A stretch of 8,066 bases of DNA from Methanomicrobiales archaeon. GTDB lineage: Archaea; Halobacteriota; Methanomicrobia; Methanomicrobiales; Methanoculleaceae. A program made the translations under genes and the position numbers. Under the pieces are notes generated by a model, which did not search any database, was not told where the DNA came from, and saw only the letters and a list, made by a program, of their open reading frames with translations. The stretch lies in NCBI GenBank assembly GCA_012510295.1, contig JAAZID010000270.1:1-8066 (forward strand), given 5' to 3'. This document shows positions 1-5,487 of the stretch, in pieces (the first letter of the stretch is position 1; each line of letters opens with the position of its first letter).

Positions 1-1
1 C

Positions 2-52
2 AAGTGCGGATCGGATGAACTTCGGCCCAAGTCCCGAGAACGGAAGGCGTAA
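2..52 (+). CDS. possible C-terminal end of an upstream gene (partial)
   Basis: Sixteen codons are open from the left edge to a TAA stop at 50-52. The encoded tail, KCGSDELRPKSRERKA, is strongly charged and includes a Cys-Gly-Ser step reminiscent of the second half of a zinc ribbon. That resemblance is only suggestive. A hairpin with a T-run lies 14-38 bases past the stop, as expected for a gene end. Nothing upstream is visible, so neither function nor reality of the gene can be settled from this window. Confidence 0.3.
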   Translation, partial: KCGSDELRPKSRERKA

Positions 53-65
53 CGCCGAAATACAT

Positions 66-90
66 CCGGCCCACACCGGTATACTTTTTT
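66..90 (+). terminator. short hairpin plus T6 run, candidate terminator
   Basis: CCGG (66-69) and CCGG (76-79) can pair across a six-base loop, and six T residues follow at 85-90. Archaeal termination depends mainly on such T-runs. It lies just past the possible gene end at 52. The stem is only four base pairs, so this is tentative. Confidence 0.3.
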
Positions 91-174
91 GGTATTGTTA
101 TTGCCGGGATCCCTCTCTCACCGGAGGGCATCCATCCGGCGCGCCGCTCACCGGGAACGCTCCCGCATATGCGC

Positions 175-184
175 TATTTTTTAT
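175..184 (+). promoter_or_regulatory. AT-rich TATA-like element in the gene-poor stretch before the ABC pseudogene
   Basis: The stretch from 53 to 305 holds no convincing gene. Its only AT-rich patch besides the T-run at 85-90 is TATTTTTTAT, which resembles an archaeal box A. It would place a transcript start near 205-210, about 100 bases before the ATG at 306. It may be the relic promoter of the decayed ABC operon. Confidence 0.22.
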
Positions 185-305
185 CTCTGTCACCCCTCCG
201 GGGTAGTTCCTGCCACGTTTCGCCGTCTGGATCTGACATCGCCTCATTCGCTACATTGCATATGACATCAGGTTTTCCAGGGGTCATATTCTGGAGAGAG
301 ACTGG

Positions 306-997
306 ATGGTCAGGAATCCCGGCGCCGCTCCCCGGTAGGGCCCGGGGAGGCAGGTCCGCGCCCTTGCGGGTGTCTCGCTTGAGGTCGCCAGGGGCGAGTT
401 CGTCGGGATCGGTAAGTCGACGCTCCTGCATGCCCTCGGTCTCCTCGATCGGCCGACGTCGGGGAGTGTCACGATCGACGGGACCGATGTCCTCGCACTC
501 TCCGATCACCAGAGAACCCTCTTCCGGCTGAACCGGCCTGGCTACGTTTTTCAGGATTACGCGCTCATCGGCGAACTCACGGCGCTGGAGAACGTCTACC
601 TGACATCGCTTGTCAGGGGGGCCGAAAAGGAGGAGTACCTCAGTCGAGGTGCTGAGATCTTCGCTCGTGTGGGCCTCGGTGAGCGGATGGATCACCGGCA
701 GAGCGAACTCTCCGGGGGGAACAACAGCGGGTGGCGATCGCCCGGGCGCTCGTGAACAGCCCGGATATCCTGCTCGCTGATGAGCCCTGTGCGAACCTTG
801 ACAGCCAGACCTCGAAGAGTATCCTCGATCTCTTCGCCCGCTTAAACGAGGATCTCGACCAGACGATCGTGATGGTCTCGCATGAGGAGTGGCACAAAGA
901 ATACTTCTGCCGTATCGTTACTCTCCATGACGGGCGGATCAGGGATATGCAGGAGTGCCGGAGAGGATCTGTGCCCGGGGAGGAGGGTGGTCCGTAG
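306..997 (+). pseudogene. ABC transporter ATP-binding protein (LolD/MacB type), pseudogene
   Basis: Translation in two frames gives an ABC ATPase of the lipoprotein-release/macrolide-export family, which would hydrolyse ATP on the inner face of the membrane to power a partner permease. Visible parts are the N-terminal VRALAGVSLEV strand (from 354), a Q-loop GYVFQDYAL, the signature region, Walker B with D-loop (LLADEPCANLD) and the switch His in MVSHE. The gene is broken in several ways. A TAG at 336-338 follows the probable ATG at 306, which has a GGAGAG Shine-Dalgarno site at 293-298. The usual N-terminal strand motif before VRAL is missing. Walker A reads GIGKST at 405-422, lacking about six residues (18 bases) of the GPSGSGKST loop. 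A base is missing in the G run at 714-719, so LSGG is in one frame and QQRVAIARAL in another. The family is clear; so is loss of function, unless the one-base shift and the other lesions are assembly errors. Confidence 0.88.
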
Positions 998-1013
998 TGC
1001 TCCGGGATATCTC

Positions 1014-1110
1014 ATGAGTGTCCGGGCACTCTATGAGGTTGCCCGTCGGTAACGCGAGGATGTGCCGGGCAATGATGGGCTCGGTTATACCGGCAACAGC
1101 CCCTCTGCGC
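1014..1110 (+). pseudogene. remnant of the partner ABC permease N-terminus
   Basis: Sixteen bases after the ATPase stop, an ATG opens MSVRALYEVARR and then hits TAA at 1050-1052. Skipping one T near 1050 continues as NARMCRAMM, so the joined text reads like the basic cytoplasmic N-terminus (ARRN.R) of FtsX/MacB-like permeases that usually follow LolD-type ATPases. The expected first hydrophobic helix is degraded and the roughly 350-400 remaining residues are absent. The match rests on a short stretch plus gene order, so confidence is moderate. It implies that the whole exporter operon was lost, not just one gene. Confidence 0.5.
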
Positions 1111-1170
1111 CAACTCCCGGGTATTCTGGTGGAGGTTTTTCCGGGTTCTTGCGGGGAAAATAGCGGAGCA

Positions 1171-1184
1171 ATATTTTTATACGA
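1171..1184 (+). promoter_or_regulatory. TATA box (box A) of the DUF1059 gene
   Basis: ATATTTTTATACGA is the most AT-rich patch in the region and resembles the archaeal box A consensus. A transcript start about 25 bases downstream would fall near 1200-1207, just ahead of the ATG at 1217, leaving a leader just long enough to hold the GGTGA ribosome-binding site at 1207-1211. Confidence 0.6.
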
Positions 1185-1216
1185 TATAGGTTATACCCGG
1201 CCGGCCGGTGAGAGAG

Positions 1217-1393
1217 ATGCAGGAAGTCAGGACATTCAGGTGCAGGGATCTCGGCCTTGCATGTGAGTATGAGGAGATGGCGGAGAGCGAGAACGAGCTC
1301 ATGAAGCGGGTCGAAGGGCACCTTCAGACGGCTCATCAGATGGATCCAGGCCATCCGGAAGTGCAGGAGAGGATCCGCCAGGCGATGAGGTGA
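1217..1393 (+). CDS. DUF1059 family small protein
   Basis: The 58-residue product begins MQEVRTFRCRDLGLACEYE and ends with an amphipathic segment around HPEVQERIRQAMR. The FRCRDLG..C.YE opening, the central glutamate-rich helix (MAESENELMKRVEGHLQTAHQM) and the length are typical of DUF1059, a small family of unknown function found in archaea and bacteria. The conserved cysteines (residues 9 and 16) and the histidines (30 and 34) could bind metal, but that is inference. The ATG at 1217 is chosen because GGTGA at 1207-1211 sits five bases upstream; a GTG at 1208 would overlap that site. The gene is monocistronic, with its own TATA box and a hairpin/T-tract after the stop. It has no functional link to the decayed exporter upstream. 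Confidence 0.85.
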   Translation: MQEVRTFRCRDLGLACEYEEMAESENELMKRVEGHLQTAHQMDPGHPEVQERIRQAMR

Positions 1394-1414
1394 AGGGGCG
1401 TACAGCCTCCTCCA

Positions 1415-1455
1415 GGTGGATGGTAGGCCACTACCAGATCACCCCACTCTCTTTT
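1415..1455 (+). terminator. hairpin followed by T-rich tract, candidate terminator
   Basis: TGGTAG (1421-1426) pairs perfectly with CTACCA (1431-1436) across a GCCA loop. GGTG (1415-1418) pairs with CACC (1440-1443) after a small internal loop. A pyrimidine tract containing TTTT follows. It begins 21 bases after the DUF1059 stop. The rest of the 1394-1601 gap shows no gene. Confidence 0.5.
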
Positions 1456-1564
1456 GTGGTGTGCTATCCCGGGCGATCCGTCTCCCCGCAGCCATGTTCA
1501 CGTGACGAAGTCTCACCTCGCCCTGCATGAGCAAAGATAGAGAGCTGCCAGCCCGGATAGAGAG

Positions 1565-1590
1565 GTAGCCCTCCCCCGTGGCTACGGGAG
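1565..1590 (-). terminator. hairpin pair downstream of the inhibitor gene
   Basis: GTAGCC (1565-1570) and GGCTAC (1580-1585) form a perfect six-base stem with a nine-base loop. An alternative stem, CTCCC (1571-1575) with GGGAG (1586-1590), excludes the first. It lies 12-37 bases past the stop of the minus-strand gene ending at 1602. No long T-run follows on the minus strand, only CTCTCTATC, so a role in termination or 3'-end processing is a guess. Confidence 0.3.
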
Positions 1591-1601
1591 AGCGCGGTGC
1601 A

Positions 1602-2042
1602 TCACTCGATAGTGAAGCCCACCTTGAATGCAGTCTCGTCTCCGGTTACACCCTCCCAGGGACGCCAGTAGATCGCGGAGAACTCGGCGGTACCGCTCTC
1701 CGGGGCGATGTACTGCCACTCATGCATGCCGCCGGCGCCCACGAGCCCTGTGTCGGGCGGGGTGAACACGTCGCTCACATACTGCAATCCACGGGTCGAG
1801 GTGATGTTCCACTCGTAGCCGGTCGTCGGATTCTCAGCGAGGCTGATCGTGATCTTGCTCCCCGCCGGGAGTGTGACGTCTGCGTTGTTATCCGTCTCGT
1901 TGAATGTGTACTCTCCTACCGGCGCGGGGGGTTCGTCCGGGGTTTCGGGATCATCCAGCTGCGATATGCAACCGGCGCCGAAGATGCATGCTGCCACGAA
2001 CACGGCGATCAATATCGCGCGGATCTGCTTTGAAAGAATCAT
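1602..2042 (-). CDS. chagasin-like (MEROPS I42) cysteine protease inhibitor, lipoprotein
   Basis: The 146-residue product has a signal peptide: basic start (MILSKQIR), hydrophobic core (residues 9-21) and a lipobox-like FGAGC with Cys25. It is therefore probably lipid-anchored on the outer face of the membrane. A proline- and acid-rich linker (about 28-45) leads to one chagasin fold. All three inhibitory loops of the family are recognisable: NPTTGYEW (71-78), the glycine loop VGAGGMHEW (101-109) and YWRPWE (125-130). Chagasins plug the active site of papain-type cysteine proteases. No protease gene is visible nearby, so the target is unknown. The ATG at 2042 is preferred to in-frame starts up to 2171 because it begins the signal peptide and lies where transcription should start from the TATA box at 2062-2069. 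Confidence 0.88.
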   Translation of the reverse strand: MILSKQIRAILIAVFVAACIFGAGCISQLDDPETPDEPPAPVGEYTFNETDNNADVTLPAGSKITISLAENPTTGYEWNITSTRGLQYVSDVFTPPDTGLVGAGGMHEWQYIAPESGTAEFSAIYWRPWEGVTGDETAFKVGFTIE

Positions 2043-2061
2043 ATGGGGAGTTGCCTTTCTG

Positions 2062-2069
2062 TATATAAA
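2062..2069 (-). promoter_or_regulatory. TATA box of the inhibitor gene (probably leaderless)
   Basis: On the minus strand the site reads TTTATATA, a perfect archaeal box A. Counting about 20-25 bases downstream puts the transcript start at about 2037-2043, essentially on the ATG at 2042. No Shine-Dalgarno site precedes that ATG (the minus strand reads ACTCCCCAT before it), which fits a leaderless mRNA. Confidence 0.65.
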
Positions 2070-2252
2070 TATGTTGCTTCTGGATTGCCGGCACCCTGCC
2101 TTGATTGGAGACATTCGCCGTATTCTGCACCCTGTGGTTGTGACGCACCGCTTCCCGGGGAGCTCTCCCATTTTCCCGCCTACTCCATGGGCGAAGATAT
2201 CCTCCAGGTAGACCAGAGAATGGCAGGGGCATTATCTTGATCACAAGCTGCC

Positions 2253-2260
2253 TTTATATC
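2253..2260 (+). promoter_or_regulatory. TATA box of the 67-residue protein / 2H phosphoesterase unit
   Basis: TTTATATC matches the archaeal box A closely. A start about 25 bases downstream, near 2280, gives a leader of about 20 bases containing the strong GGGGGGAG ribosome-binding site at 2291-2298 before the ATG at 2301. The remaining 2043-2250 interval shows no gene. Confidence 0.6.
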
Positions 2261-2300
2261 TCACGGCGGCACACTCCGCCCACACTGCGAGGGGGGAGAG

Positions 2301-2504
2301 ATGAAGACTACAAACCGCTGGCTGGTGTCGCTAACGTTCCGTGTGACGGTGAGCGGCATTCAGTCAAAGGATGATTCAGTGACCGCAGGTCTTGAACAGC
2401 TGAGGCAGAACCTGAATAGGGGGGAGGATATCCCGATGGAGGCGAGCGTCCGGAGGATCACAAACCCCGTTGAGAATGAGCCCATCTTTGGCATAAAGTG
2501 GTGA
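2301..2504 (+). CDS. small hypothetical protein (67 residues)
   Basis: I do not recognise this family. The product has a probable beta strand rich in hydrophobic residues (WLVSLTFRVTVSG, residues 7-19), a helix around 28-40 (VTAGLEQLRQNLN) and a short C-terminal strand ending FGIKW. There is no signal peptide or membrane helix, so it is probably a soluble cytoplasmic protein with a small alpha/beta fold. The gene is convincing: a TATA box at 2253-2260, a strong purine-rich ribosome-binding site three bases before the ATG, and only 12 bases between its stop and the next start. The GAGGAGG site of the next gene lies in that gap, so the two are probably one transcript and may share a task. Confidence 0.7.
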   Translation: MKTTNRWLVSLTFRVTVSGIQSKDDSVTAGLEQLRQNLNRGEDIPMEASVRRITNPVENEPIFGIKW

Positions 2505-2516
2505 GCGAGGAGGCTG

Positions 2517-3206
2517 GTGCAGGTCGGCAGGAAACTATTTTCTACCCCTGCCACCTCATCAGGATCCATGGTTGAGCTGCCCGATACGGTTGCCCTTGAT
2601 GTGGTCATCCTGCCGCCCGGACCGATCATGGATATGGTGATCGGCGCAAACCGGATCCTGCTCGCCGGCAACCCGGGTGGAGGGATACGCCTGGATAAAG
2701 AGGGCTCTCTCCCGCACATCTCAGTTGCGATCTTTTCGGCGAAACGCGAGGATATCCCGGAGATAGCCAGTAAAATCGACCGGATAACCCGGCGGTGCTC
2801 CCCCATGGCCCTGACGATCGATGCCATCGCGAAGCGCCGGGCGGGCACAGGGGGGACCGTCTCCGTCTTTCACATCCCACGGCCGGATATCCTCCAGCTC
2901 TTCCACAAGGTCGTGATGAACGCCATAATGCAGTATATGTCTCCACCGACCGGCCCGGAGATCTTTTCAGGTGAAGCGTCTCAAGCGTCTCTTGACTGCC
3001 TCCTCCAGTTCCCGAAGTCCTCCGCATATGCACGCTACTCTCCGCACATCACGCTCGGGTTTGGCGATCTCCCGGAGCTGATCCCCGGGATCGACCTTCC
3101 CGTCCGGTTCGAAGCGACGAGGGTCGCCATATGCCACCTGGGCAACCACTGCACCTGCCGGAGGGTCATCGCCCAATTCGACTTCGGTGTCAATCGTCGC
3201 CCGTGA
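2517..3206 (+). CDS. 2H phosphoesterase superfamily protein (LigT / 2'-5' RNA ligase-like)
   Basis: The 229-residue product carries the two signature histidine motifs of the 2H superfamily, PHISV (H67, S69) and SPHITLGFG (H157, T159), spaced about 90 residues apart as in LigT-like proteins. In this superfamily the paired HxT/S motifs form the active site that acts on 2'-5' or cyclic phosphodiester bonds in RNA or nucleotides. The actual substrate cannot be read from sequence. A small Cys/His cluster near the C-terminus (CHLGNHCTC, 186-194) is unusual for LigT and could bind metal. The GTG at 2517 has a GAGGAGG site at 2507-2513, only three bases away. An ATG at 2568 (MVELPDTVALDVV) is a reasonable alternative start, giving 212 residues. 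It is cotranscribed with the 67-residue gene ahead of it. Confidence 0.82.
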   Translation: MQVGRKLFSTPATSSGSMVELPDTVALDVVILPPGPIMDMVIGANRILLAGNPGGGIRLDKEGSLPHISVAIFSAKREDIPEIASKIDRITRRCSPMALTIDAIAKRRAGTGGTVSVFHIPRPDILQLFHKVVMNAIMQYMSPPTGPEIFSGEASQASLDCLLQFPKSSAYARYSPHITLGFGDLPELIPGIDLPVRFEATRVAICHLGNHCTCRRVIAQFDFGVNRRP

Positions 3207-3250
3207 GTGGTGTCAGATTGGTATAGAGGAGCGGTTCGCCGCCGGGAAAC

Positions 3251-3259
3251 GTTCTTAAC
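3251..3259 (+). promoter_or_regulatory. weak TATA-like element before the metallo-beta-lactamase gene
   Basis: GTTCTTAAC is the only AT-leaning patch at a suitable distance. A start about 25 bases on would fall near 3278-3284, which coincides with the ATG (3282) of a 16-codon open frame. The match to box A is poor. Confidence 0.35.
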
Positions 3260-3281
3260 TGCGGCATTCGCAATATCTTGC

Positions 3282-3332
3282 ATGAATATGGTCGCGGCCA
3301 GATGTGCACCCCGGGGTGAGCGCCGCGTATGA
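3282..3332 (+). CDS. possible 16-codon leader peptide overlapping the next gene
   Basis: ATG at 3282 opens MNMVAARCAPRGERRV and ends at TGA 3330-3332, overlapping the ATG of the next gene by an ATGA junction at 3329-3332. That arrangement is typical of translational coupling. The predicted transcript start falls on its ATG, so it could be read without a leader. Conservation in relatives is unknown, and a chance open frame of this length is common. Confidence 0.25.
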   Translation: MNMVAARCAPRGERRV

Positions 3333-4168
3333 GGCTGACGGTCCTTGTGGATAACACTGCTCTCACCGATCGTTATTTCCTTGCAGAACCCGGGCTCTCG
3401 ATCTACATCGAGGATGGGGAGAACCGTATCCTCTTTGATGCCGGCTACTCGGGTATCCTCATCGACAACGCATGGAAGATGGGTATTAATCTTCTCGATC
3501 TCGGGGAGGTTGTCCTCTCGCATGGCCACCTTGACCACACCTGGGGTCTCGACGCTCTCATCCGGCTCCACACCGAAGCGATCATCGAAGGTCGGAGACG
3601 TACTGAACCCACGTTCATCGCCCACCCCGATGCTTTCCTCACCCGGAGCTATGGTGGCATAGGGGAGATCGGGTGTCACCTCTCGGTCGAGGAACTCTTC
3701 CGGCATGGAAAAGTTCTCCTCACCGCCGCACCCCTCTGGCTGACCGAGAATCTGGTCTTCCTCGGCGAGATCGAGCGGCGGTTCGAGTTTGAACAGGTGC
3801 CTCCGCTCGGCTACATCTACACGCCCGACGGTATCAGGGACGATCTCATCGCAGACGATACCGCGCTTGCCTGCAAGACACCGGAGGGGCTTGTTATCGT
3901 GACCGGTTGCTCCCATGCAGGGATATGCTCGATCATCGAGCAGGCACGTGAGGTCTGTGGTGAGGATCGGGTCGCCGATGTCATCGGGGGGTTCCACCTT
4001 GAGGAACCGCAACCGGGACAGTTGCAGGGGGTCGTCGACTACTTCTCAGAGGTACGACCGGCGGCCCTCCACCCCTGCCACTGCACCGGCCTTGCGGCAA
4101 AGATCGCTCTCTCGAAGGTGGCGGATGTCCGGGAGACGGGCGTTGGACTGCACCTGGAGTACGGATGA
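3329..4168 (+). CDS. metallo-beta-lactamase-fold hydrolase, COG1237 type
   Basis: The 279-residue product is complete. It shows the metal-binding HGHLDH motif (H65, H67, D69, H70) after the LSHGHLDHTWG strand turn, then GCSHAG (H196), GGFHL (H223) and HPCHCTG (H248, H251), in the order expected for COG1237. Members of this group are often named 7,8-dihydropterin-6-yl-methyl-4-(beta-D-ribofuranosyl)aminobenzene 5'-phosphate synthase because one methanogen member was linked to tetrahydromethanopterin synthesis. Most members have no proven substrate, so I stop at hydrolase of this group. It has no signal peptide and is presumably cytoplasmic. The ATG at 3329 follows GGGGTGAG (3313-3320) by eight bases. 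Its stop lies six bases from the stop of the converging HEAT-repeat gene. Confidence 0.88.
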   Translation: MRLTVLVDNTALTDRYFLAEPGLSIYIEDGENRILFDAGYSGILIDNAWKMGINLLDLGEVVLSHGHLDHTWGLDALIRLHTEAIIEGRRRTEPTFIAHPDAFLTRSYGGIGEIGCHLSVEELFRHGKVLLTAAPLWLTENLVFLGEIERRFEFEQVPPLGYIYTPDGIRDDLIADDTALACKTPEGLVIVTGCSHAGICSIIEQAREVCGEDRVADVIGGFHLEEPQPGQLQGVVDYFSEVRPAALHPCHCTGLAAKIALSKVADVRETGVGLHLEYG

Positions 4169-4174
4169 TCGGGG

Positions 4175-4711
4175 TCAGAAGTCCATCTCGCCGGTGATCT
4201 CGCGGAGCGCCCGCCGGATCGCCGTCCTCACTTCAGGTTCCTCCTCGCTCTTGAGCGCGCTGGAGAGGACGTCGACCGATCGTGCGTCGCAGAGTTTCCC
4301 GAGCGCATCGGCAGCAGCTATCCTGACATCCTTCTTCGCATCCCCGAGGAGGGGGTGGAGCGGTTCGACCGCGCGCGGGTCTCCGATCTCGCCGAGCGCC
4401 CAGGAGGCGCCGCGCCGTATCCAGCGATCAGGGTCGGTGAGGAGGGCGAGGAGAGGGTCCACCGCCCGGGCATCCTGGAGCTTCCCGAGCGCATTTGCTG
4501 CGATCCAGCAGACCTCGTTCTCCTGATCTTGCAGCGCGGCTATCAGCGGTTCAACGGCCCTCGGATCGGCGCATCCTCCCAGTGCCTCAGCAGCCCGCAG
4601 GCGGTAGGGGGTGCTCTCGTGCTCGAGCTGCTCGATGTATTTCTCGAGATTCTCTTCCCGCCGTTTCTCCCTGTCTTCCATGAGACGTTTTACCGAGCGT
4701 TCTATGCCCAT
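4175..4711 (-). CDS. HEAT-repeat protein (PBS-lyase HEAT type)
   Basis: From the ATG at 4711 the product has 178 residues. A charged, probably coiled-coil helix (residues 1-31, rich in Lys, Arg and Glu) leads into five 31-residue HEAT units at about 32-60, 61-91, 92-122, 123-153 and 154-178. Each of the first four carries a core like A..ALG...D.R.V.PL. Such solenoids act as protein-binding scaffolds; no catalytic residue is expected. The start is uncertain. The ATG at 4711 has GGTGA only one base upstream; a TTG at 4765 preceded by GAGGAG, or an ATG at 4918, would lengthen it to 196 or 247 residues, but the added sequence is not repeat-like. It is divergent from the GTPase gene, which suggests a functional pair. 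Confidence 0.85.
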   Translation of the reverse strand: MGIERSVKRLMEDREKRREENLEKYIEQLEHESTPYRLRAAEALGGCADPRAVEPLIAALQDQENEVCWIAANALGKLQDARAVDPLLALLTDPDRWIRRGASWALGEIGDPRAVEPLHPLLGDAKKDVRIAAADALGKLCDARSVDVLSSALKSEEEPEVRTAIRRALREITGEMDF

Positions 4712-4918
4712 GTCACCAGATTCTACTACAGACCTGATGGTGTTTACGGTATGGTACCGGTGCAAAAACTCCTCTTTCGTGGTCGGTGTATCGCTATCTG
4801 TGGGGATATTTACCCCTTCGGAGAAACCGGGTGCGGTGATGCGGTTGTTGTAGTACCCTTCCTCCGGGAGGCCTGACAGCGCTATTTTTCTCCAAAAGCG
4901 CCGGGATATCGAAACCAT

Positions 4919-4930
4919 GAAATATTTTAC
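4919..4930 (+). promoter_or_regulatory. AT-rich TATA-like element before the GTPase gene
   Basis: GAAATATTTTAC lies 17-28 bases before the ATG at 4947. It would place the transcript start at or just past that ATG, close to a leaderless arrangement. A second AT-rich patch, GCTATTTTTC at 4881-4890, would instead give a start near 4910 and favour the ATG at 4917. The 4712-4946 gap must also hold the HEAT gene's own promoter, but I cannot place it. Confidence 0.35.
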
Positions 4931-4946
4931 GGCTGATACAAGGCTA

Positions 4947-5432
4947 ATGGCAGAAGGCAGGCTCAAGATTGTCGTGTTTGGTTCGTTCAATGCGGGTAAG
5001 TCCAGTTTTATCCAGGCACTCGATCCCGGGAGCCGCCACATCGAGGCTACCTCAGGGGAGGGTTCCACGACTATCGCCTTCGATTTCGGCAGACTGCAGG
5101 CGGAGGGGCAGGCGGTCTACCTATTCGGGGCGCCGGGGCAGGAGAGGTTCGAGTTCGTCAGGGAGATCCTCGAGCGGGGGATGGATGGCGCGATCATCAT
5201 TGTGGATGCTACCAGGGGGGTGGATGCGACGACGCGGCACCTCTACGACCGCCTGAAGGAACTCAGTGTTCCGTTTGTGTTCATGGCGAACAAATGTGAT
5301 TGTTCTGACGCTGTTCCCGGAGATATCAGCCGCGATATGCCAGGAGAGACGGTCTATCCCATCTCTGCGCATAATGGGGAGAATGTTCGTGCAGCACTGG
5401 ACGCCTTTGTTGCCACCCTGATTGCCCGGTAG
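4947..5432 (+). CDS. small Ras-like GTPase (COG2229 / SRPRB-Arf-like)
   Basis: The 161-residue product is a compact GTPase domain and little else. G1/Walker A is GSFNAGKS (12-19), the G2 threonine lies in GSTTIAF (39-45), G3 is LFGAPGQERF (59-68), G4 is NKCD (115-118) and G5 is ISA (139-141). In G3 the usual Asp of DxxGQ is Gly61, a pattern I associate with COG2229 proteins. These GTPases are molecular switches that normally act with partner proteins. Without a lipid-anchor or membrane segment it is presumably cytoplasmic. The ATG at 4947 is chosen because strand 1 (GRLKIVVFG) follows at once; an ATG at 4917 would add MKYFTADTRL. The gene stands between a divergent HEAT-repeat gene and a downstream helical-repeat gene. 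Confidence 0.88.
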   Translation: MAEGRLKIVVFGSFNAGKSSFIQALDPGSRHIEATSGEGSTTIAFDFGRLQAEGQAVYLFGAPGQERFEFVREILERGMDGAIIIVDATRGVDATTRHLYDRLKELSVPFVFMANKCDCSDAVPGDISRDMPGETVYPISAHNGENVRAALDAFVATLIAR

Positions 5433-5436
5433 CGAT

Positions 5437-5446
5437 CAATTATTTT
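5437..5446 (+). promoter_or_regulatory. AT-rich element between the GTPase and the second helical-repeat gene
   Basis: CAATTATTTT could be a weak box A giving a start near 5465 and a leader of about 20 bases before the ATG at 5488. Equally, the genes may be one transcript, since only 55 bases separate them. Confidence 0.25.
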
Positions 5447-5487
5447 CGTTCCCGGATCACACTATCTTGAGGATCTGGATACAAAAG

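Noticed and set aside
174..695. 173-codon minus-strand open frame
   Set aside because: It is antisense to the recognisable ABC ATPase sequence, has no family motif, and arises from the GC-rich codon pattern of the plus strand.
1498..1505. TCACGTGA palindrome in the 1394-1601 gap
   Set aside because: A single eight-base palindrome is expected by chance, and no second copy or nearby promoter supports an operator.
2043..2171. N-terminal extension of the chagasin-like protein to 2171
   Set aside because: The extra 43 residues would bury the signal peptide and would be encoded across the TATA box at 2062-2069.
3035..4012. 325-codon minus-strand open frame opposite the metallo-beta-lactamase gene
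   Set aside because: Although long, it mirrors a gene whose metal-binding motifs are all intact on the plus strand, it runs into the 2H phosphoesterase gene, and its product shows no recognisable domain.
4919..5068. Extension of the HEAT gene beyond 4918 into the GTPase gene
   Set aside because: The frame there is antisense to the GTPase Walker A region and adds no HEAT-like sequence.
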